Source: Brachyhypopomus gauderio
Lineage: Eukaryota > Chordata > Actinopteri > Gymnotiformes > Hypopomidae
Length of the DNA stretch: 64,000 nucleotides
Direction: 5' to 3'
Assembly: GCF_052324685.1 (NCBI RefSeq)
Contig: NC_135213.1
Location: forward strand, 38,051,521-38,115,520
This document shows positions 48,353 to 64,000 of the stretch, piece by piece. Positions within the stretch are counted from its first letter, which is position 1. Each line of letters begins with the position of its first letter. A program made the position numbers and the translations under genes. The notes under the pieces were generated by a model. It had not been told where the DNA came from, did no database searches, and saw nothing but the letters and a program-made list of their open reading frames with translations.

Positions 48353-51208
48353 AGTTGGACAGGACTGTAACAGTATCTCTTTCCTCGGCCGGCACAAATG
48401 TTTCCTCACGTCGCCCTTTCTGGGCTGCAGAGCTGCGTTTGGCCTGTTTATTTGAATTAAATGTCATTCCGGGGTTCCATGTGGAACTGCTATATCCTTC
48501 ATTTTTATGTGGTCTGTTTGATTTAGCAAAAATAAATAAATAAAACAGGAGCTGCCCTGCTCTCGCTGCAGGCTAAGATTGAGGTCTTTACGGCTTCCTA
48601 TAGGTACACTTTCCACGCTGGTTGGGGGGGAACCAGCTTTGTGTACGTTGGCAGAGGTCCACGCCGCCGTCTTCTCCGAATGGGACAAACAGCCCGAGTC
48701 TGTCCAGCAGCCCTAACAGGACGGCTTGTTTGTTGCTTTTGAGCCTGATTCCTGTTAACACCAGACACTTAGGCACTCGCCGCTTCTGTGCAAAGTCTCC
48801 TAAAGCCCCAACATTAAAAACACAGATTGTTTTCGACTTAAGAATGATCTCGGAGTCAAGTTTCCAGGACACGCAGAGGTCCGTCTTGCCCTTCAGTTAT
48901 GTGCGAGCGCTGCAGCTAAAGGGGGTCGAGTGTCTGACTTTCTGGACTGTTCAGACACTCCAAACTGGTGCTGTCTGTTAAACCTGCTGAATTGGACTGA
49001 ATGTTGAAGCATTTGCCATGGAATAAAACACCCTCACATGTCCCCAACTGGAAGCAGGTAGTGACACAATCGTCCAGCTTGTTTGTAAATGTCAAAGCAG
49101 GACAACATTTGCTCTCATCTTACAGGCCAGTATTGATGCTACTTGTGTGAGTCCAACAAAATAATGAATAGACAGCGTCATGGTCTGTCTTTAATTACTG
49201 CAGTTCATGTTAAATGTCAACACAACGGTGGCAATAATTGACAAGTTATTAAGTAAAGTCAGCTGGGCAGCGTCTTGTGTTTGTAGTGCAGGACGAACTC
49301 GTATGACATCTCTCTGGCAAATAAGAATATATACAAATGTTTTGGAGAAGGTGACTGTGTTATGATAACTACACTGAAGCTGAAAAGATTTAGGCTAATT
49401 CTATGCGTACTTTGGAAACCAGTTTGTTAGCAAAGCAGGAGTATGTTAGTGTTTGGCCCGAGGCTTTGTGTCTCTCTCCTTATGTCACTAGACTTAAAGT
49501 GTTGGCAGGGTCACTCTTAACAGAATATACAATTGCTCTGCTGGCTAAATATTGCCCTGGTGATGTCATAGTTGCAAGAAACTTTTAAGAGGTGTCAAAT
49601 TGAACGACTGATTGCTTCAAATTCACTTATAGTGCCAGACCAATCAAACAGAACTGATACTGAAAGGCCAAGATACCATTACTTAACCAGTTTTTTCTTT
49701 TTCATTATGTTTGATTACACAGGTCCATTTCATTACACCATAATTTAACTGAACAATAAAGGTAGCCTAAAGGTATTTTATTTAGACTACAAGTTTAACT
49801 ATTATTGTTTTTTTTTATCTAAACAATATTCTTATATAAGGAATCTTACATATCATGATTTGATTAACATTAATCATTAGTCATGCGGACATATTTGTGA
49901 ACGACTGACCAGAGCTTCACCATCTCAGGCCACTGACTATACAACACCCGTCTTTCCTTTTACTATTATGACTTACTGATGTGTTACACAGTCGAAAAGT
50001 AGAAAGATCCTCTGAACTCTCTGCTGTAGATATATAGATCACCAGGCTGTTAGGAAAGATGGAACTCTGGGAAACGTAGTCACAGAGCTCATCTTGACCT
50101 TTACCTTGTTGGGTTTGGAGAGGACATATTGTTCTCCAGCTCAGGGAGGGACATAAACCATAAACCTGTATGTCACACTGAAAAGCTTCTCACAGGTTGC
50201 TTTTAGTCTGTGTCCTACTTTAACTTAACGCTCAAAAGGACAAAAGGAACTGGATTAAATGTGAATTCTGTTCTTTGGTTTGCAAGCTCGGGTTGTAATT
50301 CTGCAGAGGTGTGTGGTTGTGCTAAAGGCCTGAAATGTGCATAATTTGAATAAGTTCAGATTCTGAAATAATGCAAACACTGGTGAACATTATTGAGGTG
50401 GGACATGCTGACCACCTCAAAACCCAACAAACGGCAGACATACCATCACCATGATGGTGATGATTGTGTTTTCAACCACAGCACCTACAGTCCCAGTTCC
50501 TGTTCTCTAATCTCTCTTATCAGCTATCTGCAAAATGCTCGACTTGCTCTTGCAGCAAATGGTGGATTTTCTTTCCTTTCGACGTCATGTGCGATGCTCT
50601 CAGGCCTTTGATGCTTTATATGCCAGACTGCTAGAACGATGATGTTATGCATTGATGCCCGTCTGCATGGCACCCGCCTAAGGGGGGGCTGGGCAAGGTT
50701 CAAAATGTACCCACCACACTGACGTCGGAGTGTCACTGTCACACTGGGAAATGCGTACTGACTGCCACAACCTAACCCCCTACCGCTGTCCCCTGAGAAG
50801 GGAAGAACGCAGCTCTCCGAAGTGGGAACATCTAATGCCCCCGGAGAGGAGAGGAGGAGAAGAGAGGAGAGTTACGTAAAGGGCTGAAATATTCATCTCC
50901 CCACATGAGAGGGCTTGTTCTCAGCCATCACCTGAAAGAGCGATGGCCCCTGTAATCTAGGTCAGCTTGTGCGTGTGGACTATAATTGCAAGATCAGGTT
51001 AACCATTTGTTGTGTATTAACACCTAAGATCTGACAATGGTAAGGGCTTCAACACCAGTTAACAGAGAAATTTGGTGTTAATCTCTATTCAAAGGCCCAT
51101 GTATGCTTAGTATGCTTAGTTCTTCATTCTGTATGGGGATGTGTGTCCCCACAGGCTTGTTAAGATGGAGTAGGAAAGGAAGGACAATGCACCAAAAGTT
51201 AGTCCTAC
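48353..51208. other. Interval with no recognised gene
   Basis: About 2.9 kb. Frames of 90-120 codons overlap on both strands at 48588-48981, but no family was recognised. The first copy of a 222-bp segment that recurs beyond the next minisatellite lies at 50178-50399. Confidence 0.5.
50178..50399. repeat. Direct repeat, copy 1
   Basis: A non-coding segment from CTGAAAAGCTTCTCACAGG to CTGGTGAACATTATTGAGG. It matches 53944-54155 in the same orientation with a few substitutions and small indels. The two copies flank the 29-bp minisatellite. Confidence 0.93.
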
Positions 51209-52788
51209 CATGAGGAGAGAGGAGGTTTGGCCTCACGTCGGAGCAGAGAGGAGGTTTGGCCTCACGTCGGAGCAGAGAGGAGGTTCGGCCTCACGTCGGA
51301 GGAGAGAGGAGGTTTGGCCTCACGTCAGAGGAGAGAGGAGGTTTGGCCTCACGTCGGAGAAGAGAGGAGGTTCAGCCTCACGTTGGAGCAGAGAGGAGGT
51401 TCGGCCTCACGTCGGAGCAGAGAGGAGGTTTGGCCTCACGTCAGAGGAGAGAGGAGGTTCGGCCTCACGCCGGAGGAGATAGGAGATTTGGCCTCACGTC
51501 GGAGCAGAGAGGAGGTTTGGCCTCACGTCGGAGGAGAGAGGAGGTTTGGCCTCACGTCGAAGGAGAGAGGAGGTTTGGCCTCACGTCGGAGCAGAGAGGA
51601 GGTTTGGCCTCACGTCGGAGGAGAGAGGAGGTTCGGCCTCACGTCGGAGGAGAGAGGAGGTTTGGCCTCACGTCGGAGCAGAGAGGAGGTTTGGCCTCAC
51701 GTCGGAGGAGAGAGGAGGTTTGGCCTCACGTCGGAGCAGAGAGGAGGTTTGGCCTCACGTCGGAGCAGAGAGGAGGTTTGGCCTCACGTCGGAGGAGAGA
51801 GGAGGTTTGGCCTCACGTCGGAGCAGAGAGGAGGTTTGGCCTCACGTCGGAGCAGAGAGGAGGTTTGGCCTCACGCCGGAGGAGAGAGGAGGTTTGGCCT
51901 CACGTCGGAGCAGAGAGGAGGTTTGGCCTCACGTCGGAGCAGAGAGGAGGTTCGGCCTCACGCCGGAGGAGAGAGGAGGTTTTGCCTCACGTCGGAGCAG
52001 AGAGGAGGTTTGGCCTCACGTCGGAGCAGAGAGGAGGTTCGGCCTCACGTCGGAGGAGAGAGGAGGTTTGGCCTCACGTCGGAGCAGAGAGGAGGTTCGG
52101 CCTCACGTCGGAGCAGAGAGGAGGTTTGGCCTCACGCCGGAGGAGATAGGAGGTTTGGCCTCACGTCGGAGCAGAGAGGAGGTTTGGCCTCACGTCGAAG
52201 GAGAGAGGAGGTTTGGCCTCACGTCGGAGCAGAGAGGAGGTTTGGCCTCACGTCGGAGCAGAGAGGAGGTTTGGCCTCACGTCGGAGGAGAGAGGAGGTT
52301 CGGCCTCACGTCGGAGGAGAGAGGAGGTTTGGCCTCACGTCGGAGCAGAGAGGAGGTTTGGCCTCACGTCGGAGCAGAGAGGAGGTTCGGCCTCACGTCG
52401 GAGCAGAGAGGAGGTTTGGCCTCACGTCGGAGGAGAGAGGAGGTTTGGCCTCACGTCGGAGCAGAGAGGAGGTTCGGCCTCACGTCGGAGCAGAGAGGAG
52501 GTTTGGCCTCACGTCGGAGCAGAGAGGAGGTTTGGCCTCACGTCGGAGGAGAGAGGAGGTTTGGCCTCACGTCGGAGCAGAGAGGAGGTTCGGCCTCACG
52601 TCGGAGCAGAGAGGAGGTTCGGCCTCACGTCGGAGCAGAGAGGAGGTTCGGCCTCACGTCGGAGGAGAGAGGAGGTTTGGCCTCACGTCGGAGGAGAGAG
52701 GAGGTTTGGCCTCACGTCGGAGCAGAGAGGAGGTTCGGCCTCAAGTCGGAGAAGAGAGGAGGTTTGGCCTCACGTCGGAGGAATTTTT
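51209..52788. repeat. 29-bp minisatellite
   Basis: About 54 copies of a 29-bp unit containing GGAGGTTTGGCCTCACGTCG followed by GAGCAGAGA or GAGGAGAGA. Copies are very similar. The plus strand is open in all three frames (up to about 540 codons, repeats such as EEVWPHVG and RRFGLTSE), because 29 is not a multiple of three and no frame of the unit has a stop. I read it as a repeat, not a gene. Confidence 0.96.
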
Positions 52789-52931
52789 AGCAACTGGTCA
52801 TGGTCAAACTGGCCTCATCGATCAATTGCCTCTCCCCATAGCATAGCTGTAATTGACTGGCCTGGTTGTGACATAAAGCAGAGTATTGTGGAAGCTCCCA
52901 CAAACCATCACACACATGCACACCCACACAA

Positions 52932-54540
<1,609 letters not shown>

Positions 54541-54590
<50 letters not shown>
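54541..54590. repeat. (CT)n microsatellite
   Basis: About 24 CT units, followed by pyrimidine-rich sequence leading into the LINE remnant. Confidence 0.95.
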
Positions 54591-54592
<2 letters not shown>

Positions 54593-54719
54593 TCTCTTCT
54601 CTTTTTATCCACACCTTCCCCATGTGTTCCTCCTCAATCTGTCACAATCTCCGCTTCATCACTCCTCCTCTCTTCCTTCTATTGCACTCTCTACCTTTCT
54701 TCATCCTGACTCTCTTTCT

Positions 54720-56395
54720 TGTCTCTAAAGTTACTAACACTCTCCTTTCCAAGCTCTCCTTGCTGCTTCATCTTCTGTGCCCGCTCTCTTGTAGAGCTAC
54801 AGACCTGCCCGACCTACTCCCCGGCTAACAGGAGCATCGTGTTGCCCAAAGACAGATCTACGAACTGCGGAGAGGCCTTGGAAGAAAACGCACCTAGATT
54901 CAGACTCCTGTCAGACTCCAATGTCTCTGTGCCAAGTTCTCACTGGAAGTAACATCTGCAAAATTGTCCTACTACAGAAAAAATAGGATAATCAGGATCT
55001 GGTCCATGCTTCCGTATTCTTTCTTCTTCCCTTAACACTCCCCCTCCTTCCTCTTCTCTTACCTCTGAGGAATTCGTCATCTTCGTCGTGGAGAAGGTTA
55101 CAGCAATGTGCCTGTCCTTTCCCTCTATTCCTACTCTCACCACCAGCGTTCATACCACTACGTCCAACTTTCTGGCTTCTCTTTCTCCTCTCTCCTCAGA
55201 TAAAATCCTTCAACTCCTGACTTGCAGCAGTTCAACTACATGCTTCCTGGATCTCATTCATTCCACGGAAATTTCAGAAAGTCTGCATCCATTTAACTCC
55301 ACCACCATCTACAATCCCTTACCCTTCGTGACATTTAAGACCACCATTTTAAGACTGCCAGGGTGGTACCAGTCCTACAGAAGGCTACACTAAACAACTC
55401 TGACATATGTAATTACAGACCAGTATCACTCATCTTGAACAAGCAAGTCTAGAATCAATTATCTCTCGTCCTCAGCCAGAACCAGGTTGCCAGTCAGTCT
55501 GGACACAATCCAGAACATTCAAAGGAAACTGCCCTCATAGCAACGATTGAGAAACTTCATGCCGCCAGAGCTGCCAAAATGCCATTGGTCTTGATTCCTC
55601 TGGACCTTTTGACACAGTAAACCGCAACATAATCTTCTCTGTTTTCCCCAACCTTGAAGTTCTGCATGGAGTTTATCTGGATGGCTGGTCCTATCAGATA
55701 ACAAGGAGAGGATTCCCCTCCAATGCATGTAGACTCTCTAGCAGTGTCCTCCAGGTCTCATCGTCTTTGTGATATAATATCTTCTCATGGCTTCTCCTAC
55801 CACTCCTACGCTGATGACATCCAACTAATCTTTTTATTCCCACCTTCCCACCTGATAATATGTACTCATATCTCATCATGGATGACTACACACCACTTGA
55901 AGCTCAAACCTACCAAAACTGCACATTCCGGGAGCTTCTTAACATGACCTCACCATTTCTTCCAAGAACTCCCATAATCTGAATCATAATCTGAAGCTGC
56001 TTTCAGCTTTGGCATGACGTTGGTAAACCAGTTACATTTCTTGACTCATGTTTTAAACCTGATCCAGTCATGCAGATTCTTCTTTTGAAAATTGCAGAGC
56101 ACTCTTTCTCTCACAGAAAAAAAACGAGGGCTCTTGTGCCTTCTCTTGTGATATTCAAGCACAACTGCTGTAACTCACAACTTGCTGGGTCTTCCTCTGT
56201 GGGCCATCAGACATGGACATCTGATCCAGAACGCAGTAGCGTGACTATAGTCTTTGATCACTCCAGTGCTGTGCTCCCTCTCTTTACTGACGTCCAGTAG
56301 CTGCTCACATCTGATTTAAAACCCAGAGTATTTAAATGATCACTGATCCAACAACTACAGGAATATTGTACCTGAACCTGAACACTTCTAGCATT
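54720..56395 (+). mobile_element. Degenerate L2/CR1/Rex-like LINE remnant (reverse transcriptase)
   Basis: Fragments in different plus frames follow the order of a fish non-LTR element polyprotein: SSSLTSEEFVIFF, LSPLSSDKILQLLTCSS, NYRPVSLIL, a region like ETALIATIEKLHAARAA, then DIISSHGFSYHSYADDIQLI (with the YADD catalytic motif) and SSWMTTHHLKLKPTKT. Frameshifts and stops break it throughout, so it is an inactive copy. The 3' limit is approximate. Confidence 0.88.
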
Positions 56396-56988
56396 TATTC
56401 TTTGGTGTTGTGTTTTAGCAGTGTTAATCAGCATTTAGCAGTATTCTAGTTCAACAGTTCAATCTATTTCTGTCCAGTCCTCACAATTTGTTAAATTAGC
56501 TAGAGAGCAGAGATTTTCCATATCTTCCCAAGCATTAATTGAAAATATGGAATTAACAAAGCCTACAGTCCCACATTGGAGCAGATGTAATACACACATC
56601 ACTCTTCTTTTGACTCATTTTTTATAAAAGCTGCGTGTAAGAAAAGTTTCATTTTCCCTTTCAGGCTGATTACAGACAAATGCACACGCACAAAAACATG
56701 TGTGTGAGTTCATATGTTCTAAATAATTACAAATGTAGATTTTCTCTTCAGAGTTATTAAAGAAAAAAGAGGATGAAGCTAAATTCATGTTATATTGTAG
56801 TTCTCTGTTGTATTAGCACTGGCCATTCTCTCAAATCCTGAGAAGACTGAGCGTAGTGTTTTATATCACATAGACATGTGGAATCATGAACATCATTCAG
56901 CATTTCTGTGTTCCTCATACTGAAAATCACATGAAGAGTAGTGCTGATCTCATTGAATAAGCCCAAATTAAAATGTATATATATATAT
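56396..56988. other. Interval with no recognised feature
   Basis: About 0.6 kb of AT-rich sequence; nothing recognised. Confidence 0.5.
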
Positions 56989-58120
56989 GGGTGGGCATAG
57001 ATTAATTTTTTTAATCTAGATTAATCTCACTGAAATCTTGAAATTATCAATCAATCAATCAAATTTTATTTATATAGCGCTTTTTACAACAGTTGTTATC
57101 ACAAAGCAGCTTTACAAGTGCCGAGTCCTAGCCCCCAGTGAGCAAGCCAAAGGCGACAGTGGCAAGGAAAAACTCCCTAGGTTTTTTGCATGAGGAAGAA
57201 ACCTTGAGAGGAACCAAGACTCAGGGGGGGAACCCATCCTCCTCTGGCCGACACCGGTCACCATGACAACAACAACAACAATTTAGACAGAAAGAAGAGA
57301 AAGAAAAGGAAAAATATGTAATAATGTCCATCATGATGTATGAGATTAATCTAGATTAATCTATATTAAAATGGCTCATATGCGTGCTACCCAAGTAATG
57401 ACTAAAATTCAGTTTTTGAGATAGGGTTTCTTAATACAGAGGGTGCATTAGACCAGGGGCTCATCTCCTGTTTCCAAAATGCATCACTGCTTGAGAAAGC
57501 TGTTCTACTTTGATACTTGAAGAAAAAAACATGCTCAATAAAATGTACGCTACTCTTGTTCAACGGTTTATTCTTCAGTTAAACATGCATTTGTAAGCCT
57601 ACATACTGTACATTAAAAGGGGTTGATAACATGTTTATTCAGCTAAACATGATATTTGAAATGTAAGCCAACATTTAGTACATTTAACCTCACGGACGTA
57701 ATTTGGGGGGGACTTTTTCAAAAGCCGGTTTTGGTCCTGTGCAGTTTTAACTGTTAAAAAGAAATATTTAAATAACGACGAATCTAGCGCTAGGACCACG
57801 CAGAAAACGACCGCTCCGAGCTCCGCTCCGGTAACACTTTACGTTCCTAAAAATGAATTTTCCATGAAGCAAACCTGGCGACTTGGTGGCGGCATCCATG
57901 TAAACACACGTACGATTTGTAATTCACAGGTTTGAAAACTCGTTCTCGCCCCTACTGTGCAATTTGGTTAGGAATACAGCCGAGCTAAACTATCAAGTTG
58001 AAAGTCATCATAGTTTGCTTACCCATTTTGACCCAGTTCCCAACCCAACTTTAAGAATAGATTAACGGCGATAATTTTTATATTGCCCGATAAGAGTATC
58101 AAAATAACGAACGCCCACCA

Positions 58121-58123
<3 letters not shown>
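56989..58123. mobile_element. hAT-like non-autonomous element
   Basis: The left end reads GGTGGGCATAGATTAATTT. The right end is ACGCCCACCACTA, so its reverse complement starts TAGTGGTGGGCGT, giving imperfect terminal inverted repeats. TA repeats adjoin both ends, as if the element entered a TA microsatellite. Inside are paired AATCTAGATTAATCT motifs. No transposase was recognised. A SINE-like repeat sits within it at about 57047-57318. Confidence 0.7.
57047..57318. mobile_element. SINE-like dispersed repeat nested in the hAT-like element
   Basis: Contains TTTATTTATATAGCGCTTTT, CACAAAGCAGCTTTACA, AAAAACTCCCTAGG and ACCTTGAGAGGAACCAAGAC. From memory this is a very common teleost dispersed repeat. 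It interrupts the host element between AATCTTGAAATTA and GAGATTAATCTAGATT. Boundaries are approximate. Confidence 0.8.

Positions 58124-58182
<59 letters not shown>
58124..58182. repeat. (TA)n microsatellite
   Basis: About 29 TA units immediately after the right end of the hAT-like element. Confidence 0.97.
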
Positions 58183-61667
<3,485 letters not shown>

Positions 61668-61687
61668 ATTTCTTGCACCACTTCAAA

Positions 61688-62081
61688 ATGAAACTTTTGC
61701 CGTTTTGCACTTGGCTTCCATGCCTTTTGGTTTTTAGCTTGTGTTTTGGATCTGAGTGCGGGACTTTGAGGCGGACGGTAAGATCTAACAGAGACTTGGT
61801 GCGCATCAGGGAGGCTAGAAGTCCCTCACCAGGACCCTGTGCCACACGCTTGCCTCGGGGCAAACGTTCCCTGCCCGGGATAGATCGGCGTTCGCCTCGC
61901 CTGCATCCTCGCTTCTCTCAGACAGACGAGAACACTTCATTTCGGCGAAGGACTGTTTACTTTACCGGCAGAGGAGACCAGCTACGTCTTAAACCATGTG
62001 TGGAGGTACCACGGGGCAATTTTACCCTGGAAATGTGGATAAAACCAGAGGGTGGTCAGCGCTCGCCAACTGTTATTGCAG
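61688..62081 (+). CDS. pappa: Pappalysin-1 (PAPP-A), first coding exon
   Basis: PAPP-A is a secreted metzincin metalloprotease that cleaves IGFBP-4 and IGFBP-5 to release IGF. This exon encodes 131 residues plus one base, ending GCA|G|GTTTGA (donor at 62082). It starts with a hydrophobic signal peptide (about 1-24). A basic propeptide follows with CATRLPRGKRSL, comparable to the human CATRAARGRR segment; RGKR (57-60) could be a furin-type site. Then comes the start of the laminin-G-like domain, YFTGRGDQLRL (from 91) and LEMWIKPEGGQRSPTVIAG. These fit PAPPA better than PAPPA2 from memory. The catalytic domain and all later exons lie beyond the window. ATG 61688 is chosen because it directly precedes the signal peptide. 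Confidence 0.92.
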
Positions 62082-63818
62082 GTTTGATTTGTTTTACTCT
62101 TTCCATGAGACACATTCTATATGAAGCATTTGTAGACAGGAGGTTTACAGTCTGTTCATGAATAACCACAAGGAACAACATTACTCTAAATAATTACTGG
62201 CGATATGCGAATGTTTGTGCAAGTGCGGATGCTTAGCGTCCTTTACACCAATTACATTTGTTTTTCAAAAAAAAACTATAAAGATATGTAGCTTAGACAC
62301 GCTGTTCTGGGGATCTCTGAATAGCACCGCACCGCTGGCTGCCCCTACATGTGTTTGCATACATTTTTTGTTATTAATGAATGGCGTTGTATTCAAAACT
62401 CAGTGATGTTCACAATAATATTGACAGGTCATCATTCTTGAACTTACTTGTCTACAATTATACAGAATTGTGCTTTGTTTACTGTGCGCCTCAGAGTTTA
62501 TACATAGGCTTTTTGTATTGTTGTGTATCTGCGCAAGTTTGATTTGTCATCCATGAAAAATGGTAACCCGCAACATCCCTGACTGAAGAAACAGAAATAA
62601 CATGTTAAGATTCTTGTTAACTCGTTTATTTAATTGAAGGCGAATCTCACGGTTTGTTATGGAGCGATGAGACAGGCAATTAGTCATCCCTAAATCCAAA
62701 TGCTTATAAACTCATATTGTTCTTCGTTCAGCAAATCTCTAAATTGGAAAGCCAAATTTAAAGTGTATTCACGAAATAACGCTTTGATTTGCGCTGCACT
62801 GAAGAAATTGTTAGAAATCACTCCTACTGCCTTTAAAAATCTCTAAGAAATACGTCAGCACTTTGATGCAGAACATGGTCCCGCCCCCCAATTAAACGTG
62901 ATGTTGGATAGTCTAGACCTCAGCTCATCATGAAAACAAGTACTTATTAAAATGTTCCGCTGGTTATCAAATTATCAACGCGTAATTTCCATTCTAATTG
63001 CAACGTTATGTGGAAGTCACTTTGCGAAATTTGTTAAATATTTCAGAATTCCGAGAAATACCATTATTTGATTATTTTATATACAGTTAACTGTGAATAC
63101 ATTGCGTGTTTTTATACAAAAAAGAAACGATATCAAACAATCGTTTTAAACGCAATTTAATTCTTCTTGTCGTACAGCCTTCATTCAATTTTATTTTCTT
63201 TGTCCTATTTTTCTGTCAATAGAGAGCGTAAAACCCAGTTAGTCAGGAAAGTTCACGCGATGTGTGAACCACCTTAATCCGTAAACTATAACGATTTTGC
63301 ATCATTACTGAGAGCACTTAGATCGGACCCTGATCGATAATTTTGATTGATTATATGTTATGATGACGCCTACGTTTAAATCATTTGTTAGAAACAAAAC
63401 CAAACCAATAAACAAAATCATCACACAAAAACAAAAACAATATTTGTTAACGAGCTGTCACGAATTGACAAATAAAACTGACAAATGTGACTTTTCCCCT
63501 AAGGATAATATATTTTTCTTTTTTTAATTCATATACTTAAATGCAACATTTGTCTAACAGATGGGTACAACCCACTATTAAGTAACATGCATGTTTATAT
63601 GCACGTTTTAAAGCTAATTTTAAATGAATGAATGCCTCATAAATTCTCAGTCAAGAACTCTTCCACTTTAGTTTAAAGTCACATCAACGGAAAAGTAAAG
63701 AGGGAACTGAAAGGAACCCTGAGCTACCACGGTCAACACAAAGTGAACACAAGGTCACCACAAAATCAAACAAAATTTTTTTCTTGAACTTATCTCAGTA
63801 TTGAGCCAGTCCTCAAAG
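62082..63818 (+). other. pappa intron 1 (partial)
   Basis: AT-rich, no further pappa exon visible and no other gene recognised. Large first introns are usual in this gene. Confidence 0.6.
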
Positions 63819-64000
63819 ACAGGTCTTTCATGAAAGCAGGTTTGAGACAGGTCTTTCATGAAGGCATGGTTTGAGACAGGTCTTTCATGAAAGCAAGTTT
63901 GAGACAGGTCTTTCATGAAGGCAGGTGTGAGACAGGTCTTTCATGAAGGCATGGTTTGAGACAGGTCTTTCATGAAGGCAGGTGTGAGACAGGTCTTTCA
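63819..64000. repeat. 28-bp minisatellite running off the window end
   Basis: At least six copies of a unit close to GAGACAGGTCTTTCATGAAG followed by GCAGGTGT or GCATGGTTT. The array is cut by the end of the window and lies in pappa intron 1. Confidence 0.92.

Noticed and set aside
43833-48467. 1544-codon minus-strand ORF as a giant proline-rich protein
   Set aside because: It coincides with a G-rich minisatellite, has no non-repeat domain and no gene signals; the open frame follows from a stop-free repeat unit.
48588-48981. Overlapping ORFs of 90-120 codons on both strands
   Set aside because: No family recognised, no splice context, and both strands equally open, so coding is not supported.
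61673-61687. Earlier start for pappa at a TTG codon
   Set aside because: Not an ATG; the signal peptide starts at ATG 61688.

Overview
The window is animal nuclear DNA, almost certainly from a teleost fish. Genes are split by GT-AG introns, and the readable proteins are vertebrate families (QSOX2, a CEP350-like CAP-Gly protein, GPSM1, AK5, essential myosin light chain, PAPPA). Mobile DNA is of fish type: hAT-like elements, an L2/CR1/Rex-like LINE remnant and a SINE-like dispersed repeat. Nothing bacterial, viral or CRISPR-like is present.

Layout. 1-4341 (minus): 5' end of qsox2, six coding exons, with a 38-bp minisatellite in intron 1. 5118-9140 (minus): 3' part of a CEP350-type CAP-Gly gene, most likely ccdc187; further upstream exons are possible. 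9.7-17.5 kb: no recognised gene, GT and homopolymer repeats. 17569-18393 (plus): 3' end of gpsm1 with three GoLoco motifs; no TPR exons were found upstream. 19696-33775 (plus): a single-kinase-domain AK5-like gene whose introns hold a minisatellite split by a hAT-like element, a hAT MITE with perfect 8-bp target duplications, and a 4.6-kb array of a 16-bp unit. 35893-36492 (plus): an intronless essential myosin light chain gene (MYL4-like) with TATA box and poly(A) signal. 36.6-61.5 kb: gene-poor, with three large minisatellites (40.2-40.8, 43.85-48.35 and 51.2-52.8 kb), a LINE remnant (54.7-56.4 kb) and a hAT-like element containing a SINE-like repeat (57-58.1 kb). 61688-62081 (plus): exon 1 of pappa, directly behind a TA/CA microsatellite. 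A further minisatellite begins at 63.82 kb and runs off the end.

Gene context. qsox2, ccdc187 and gpsm1 sit together on human 9q34.3 and PAPPA lies on 9q33. The relatives of these genes (QSOX1, CEP350, PAPPA2, GPSM2, AK5) are on human chromosome 1, with QSOX1 and CEP350 adjacent. The window therefore looks like one half of a paralogous block from the early vertebrate genome duplications. The genes do not form a pathway: they act in disulfide formation, centrosome or microtubule function, G-protein regulation, nucleotide metabolism, muscle contraction and IGFBP proteolysis. About a fifth of the window is minisatellite DNA. I saw no clearly new multi-gene system. The most unusual items are the GATA-motif and G-rich array inside the ak5-like gene, the intronless cardiac-type light chain, the apparently TPR-less gpsm1, and the long open frames created by the minisatellites.
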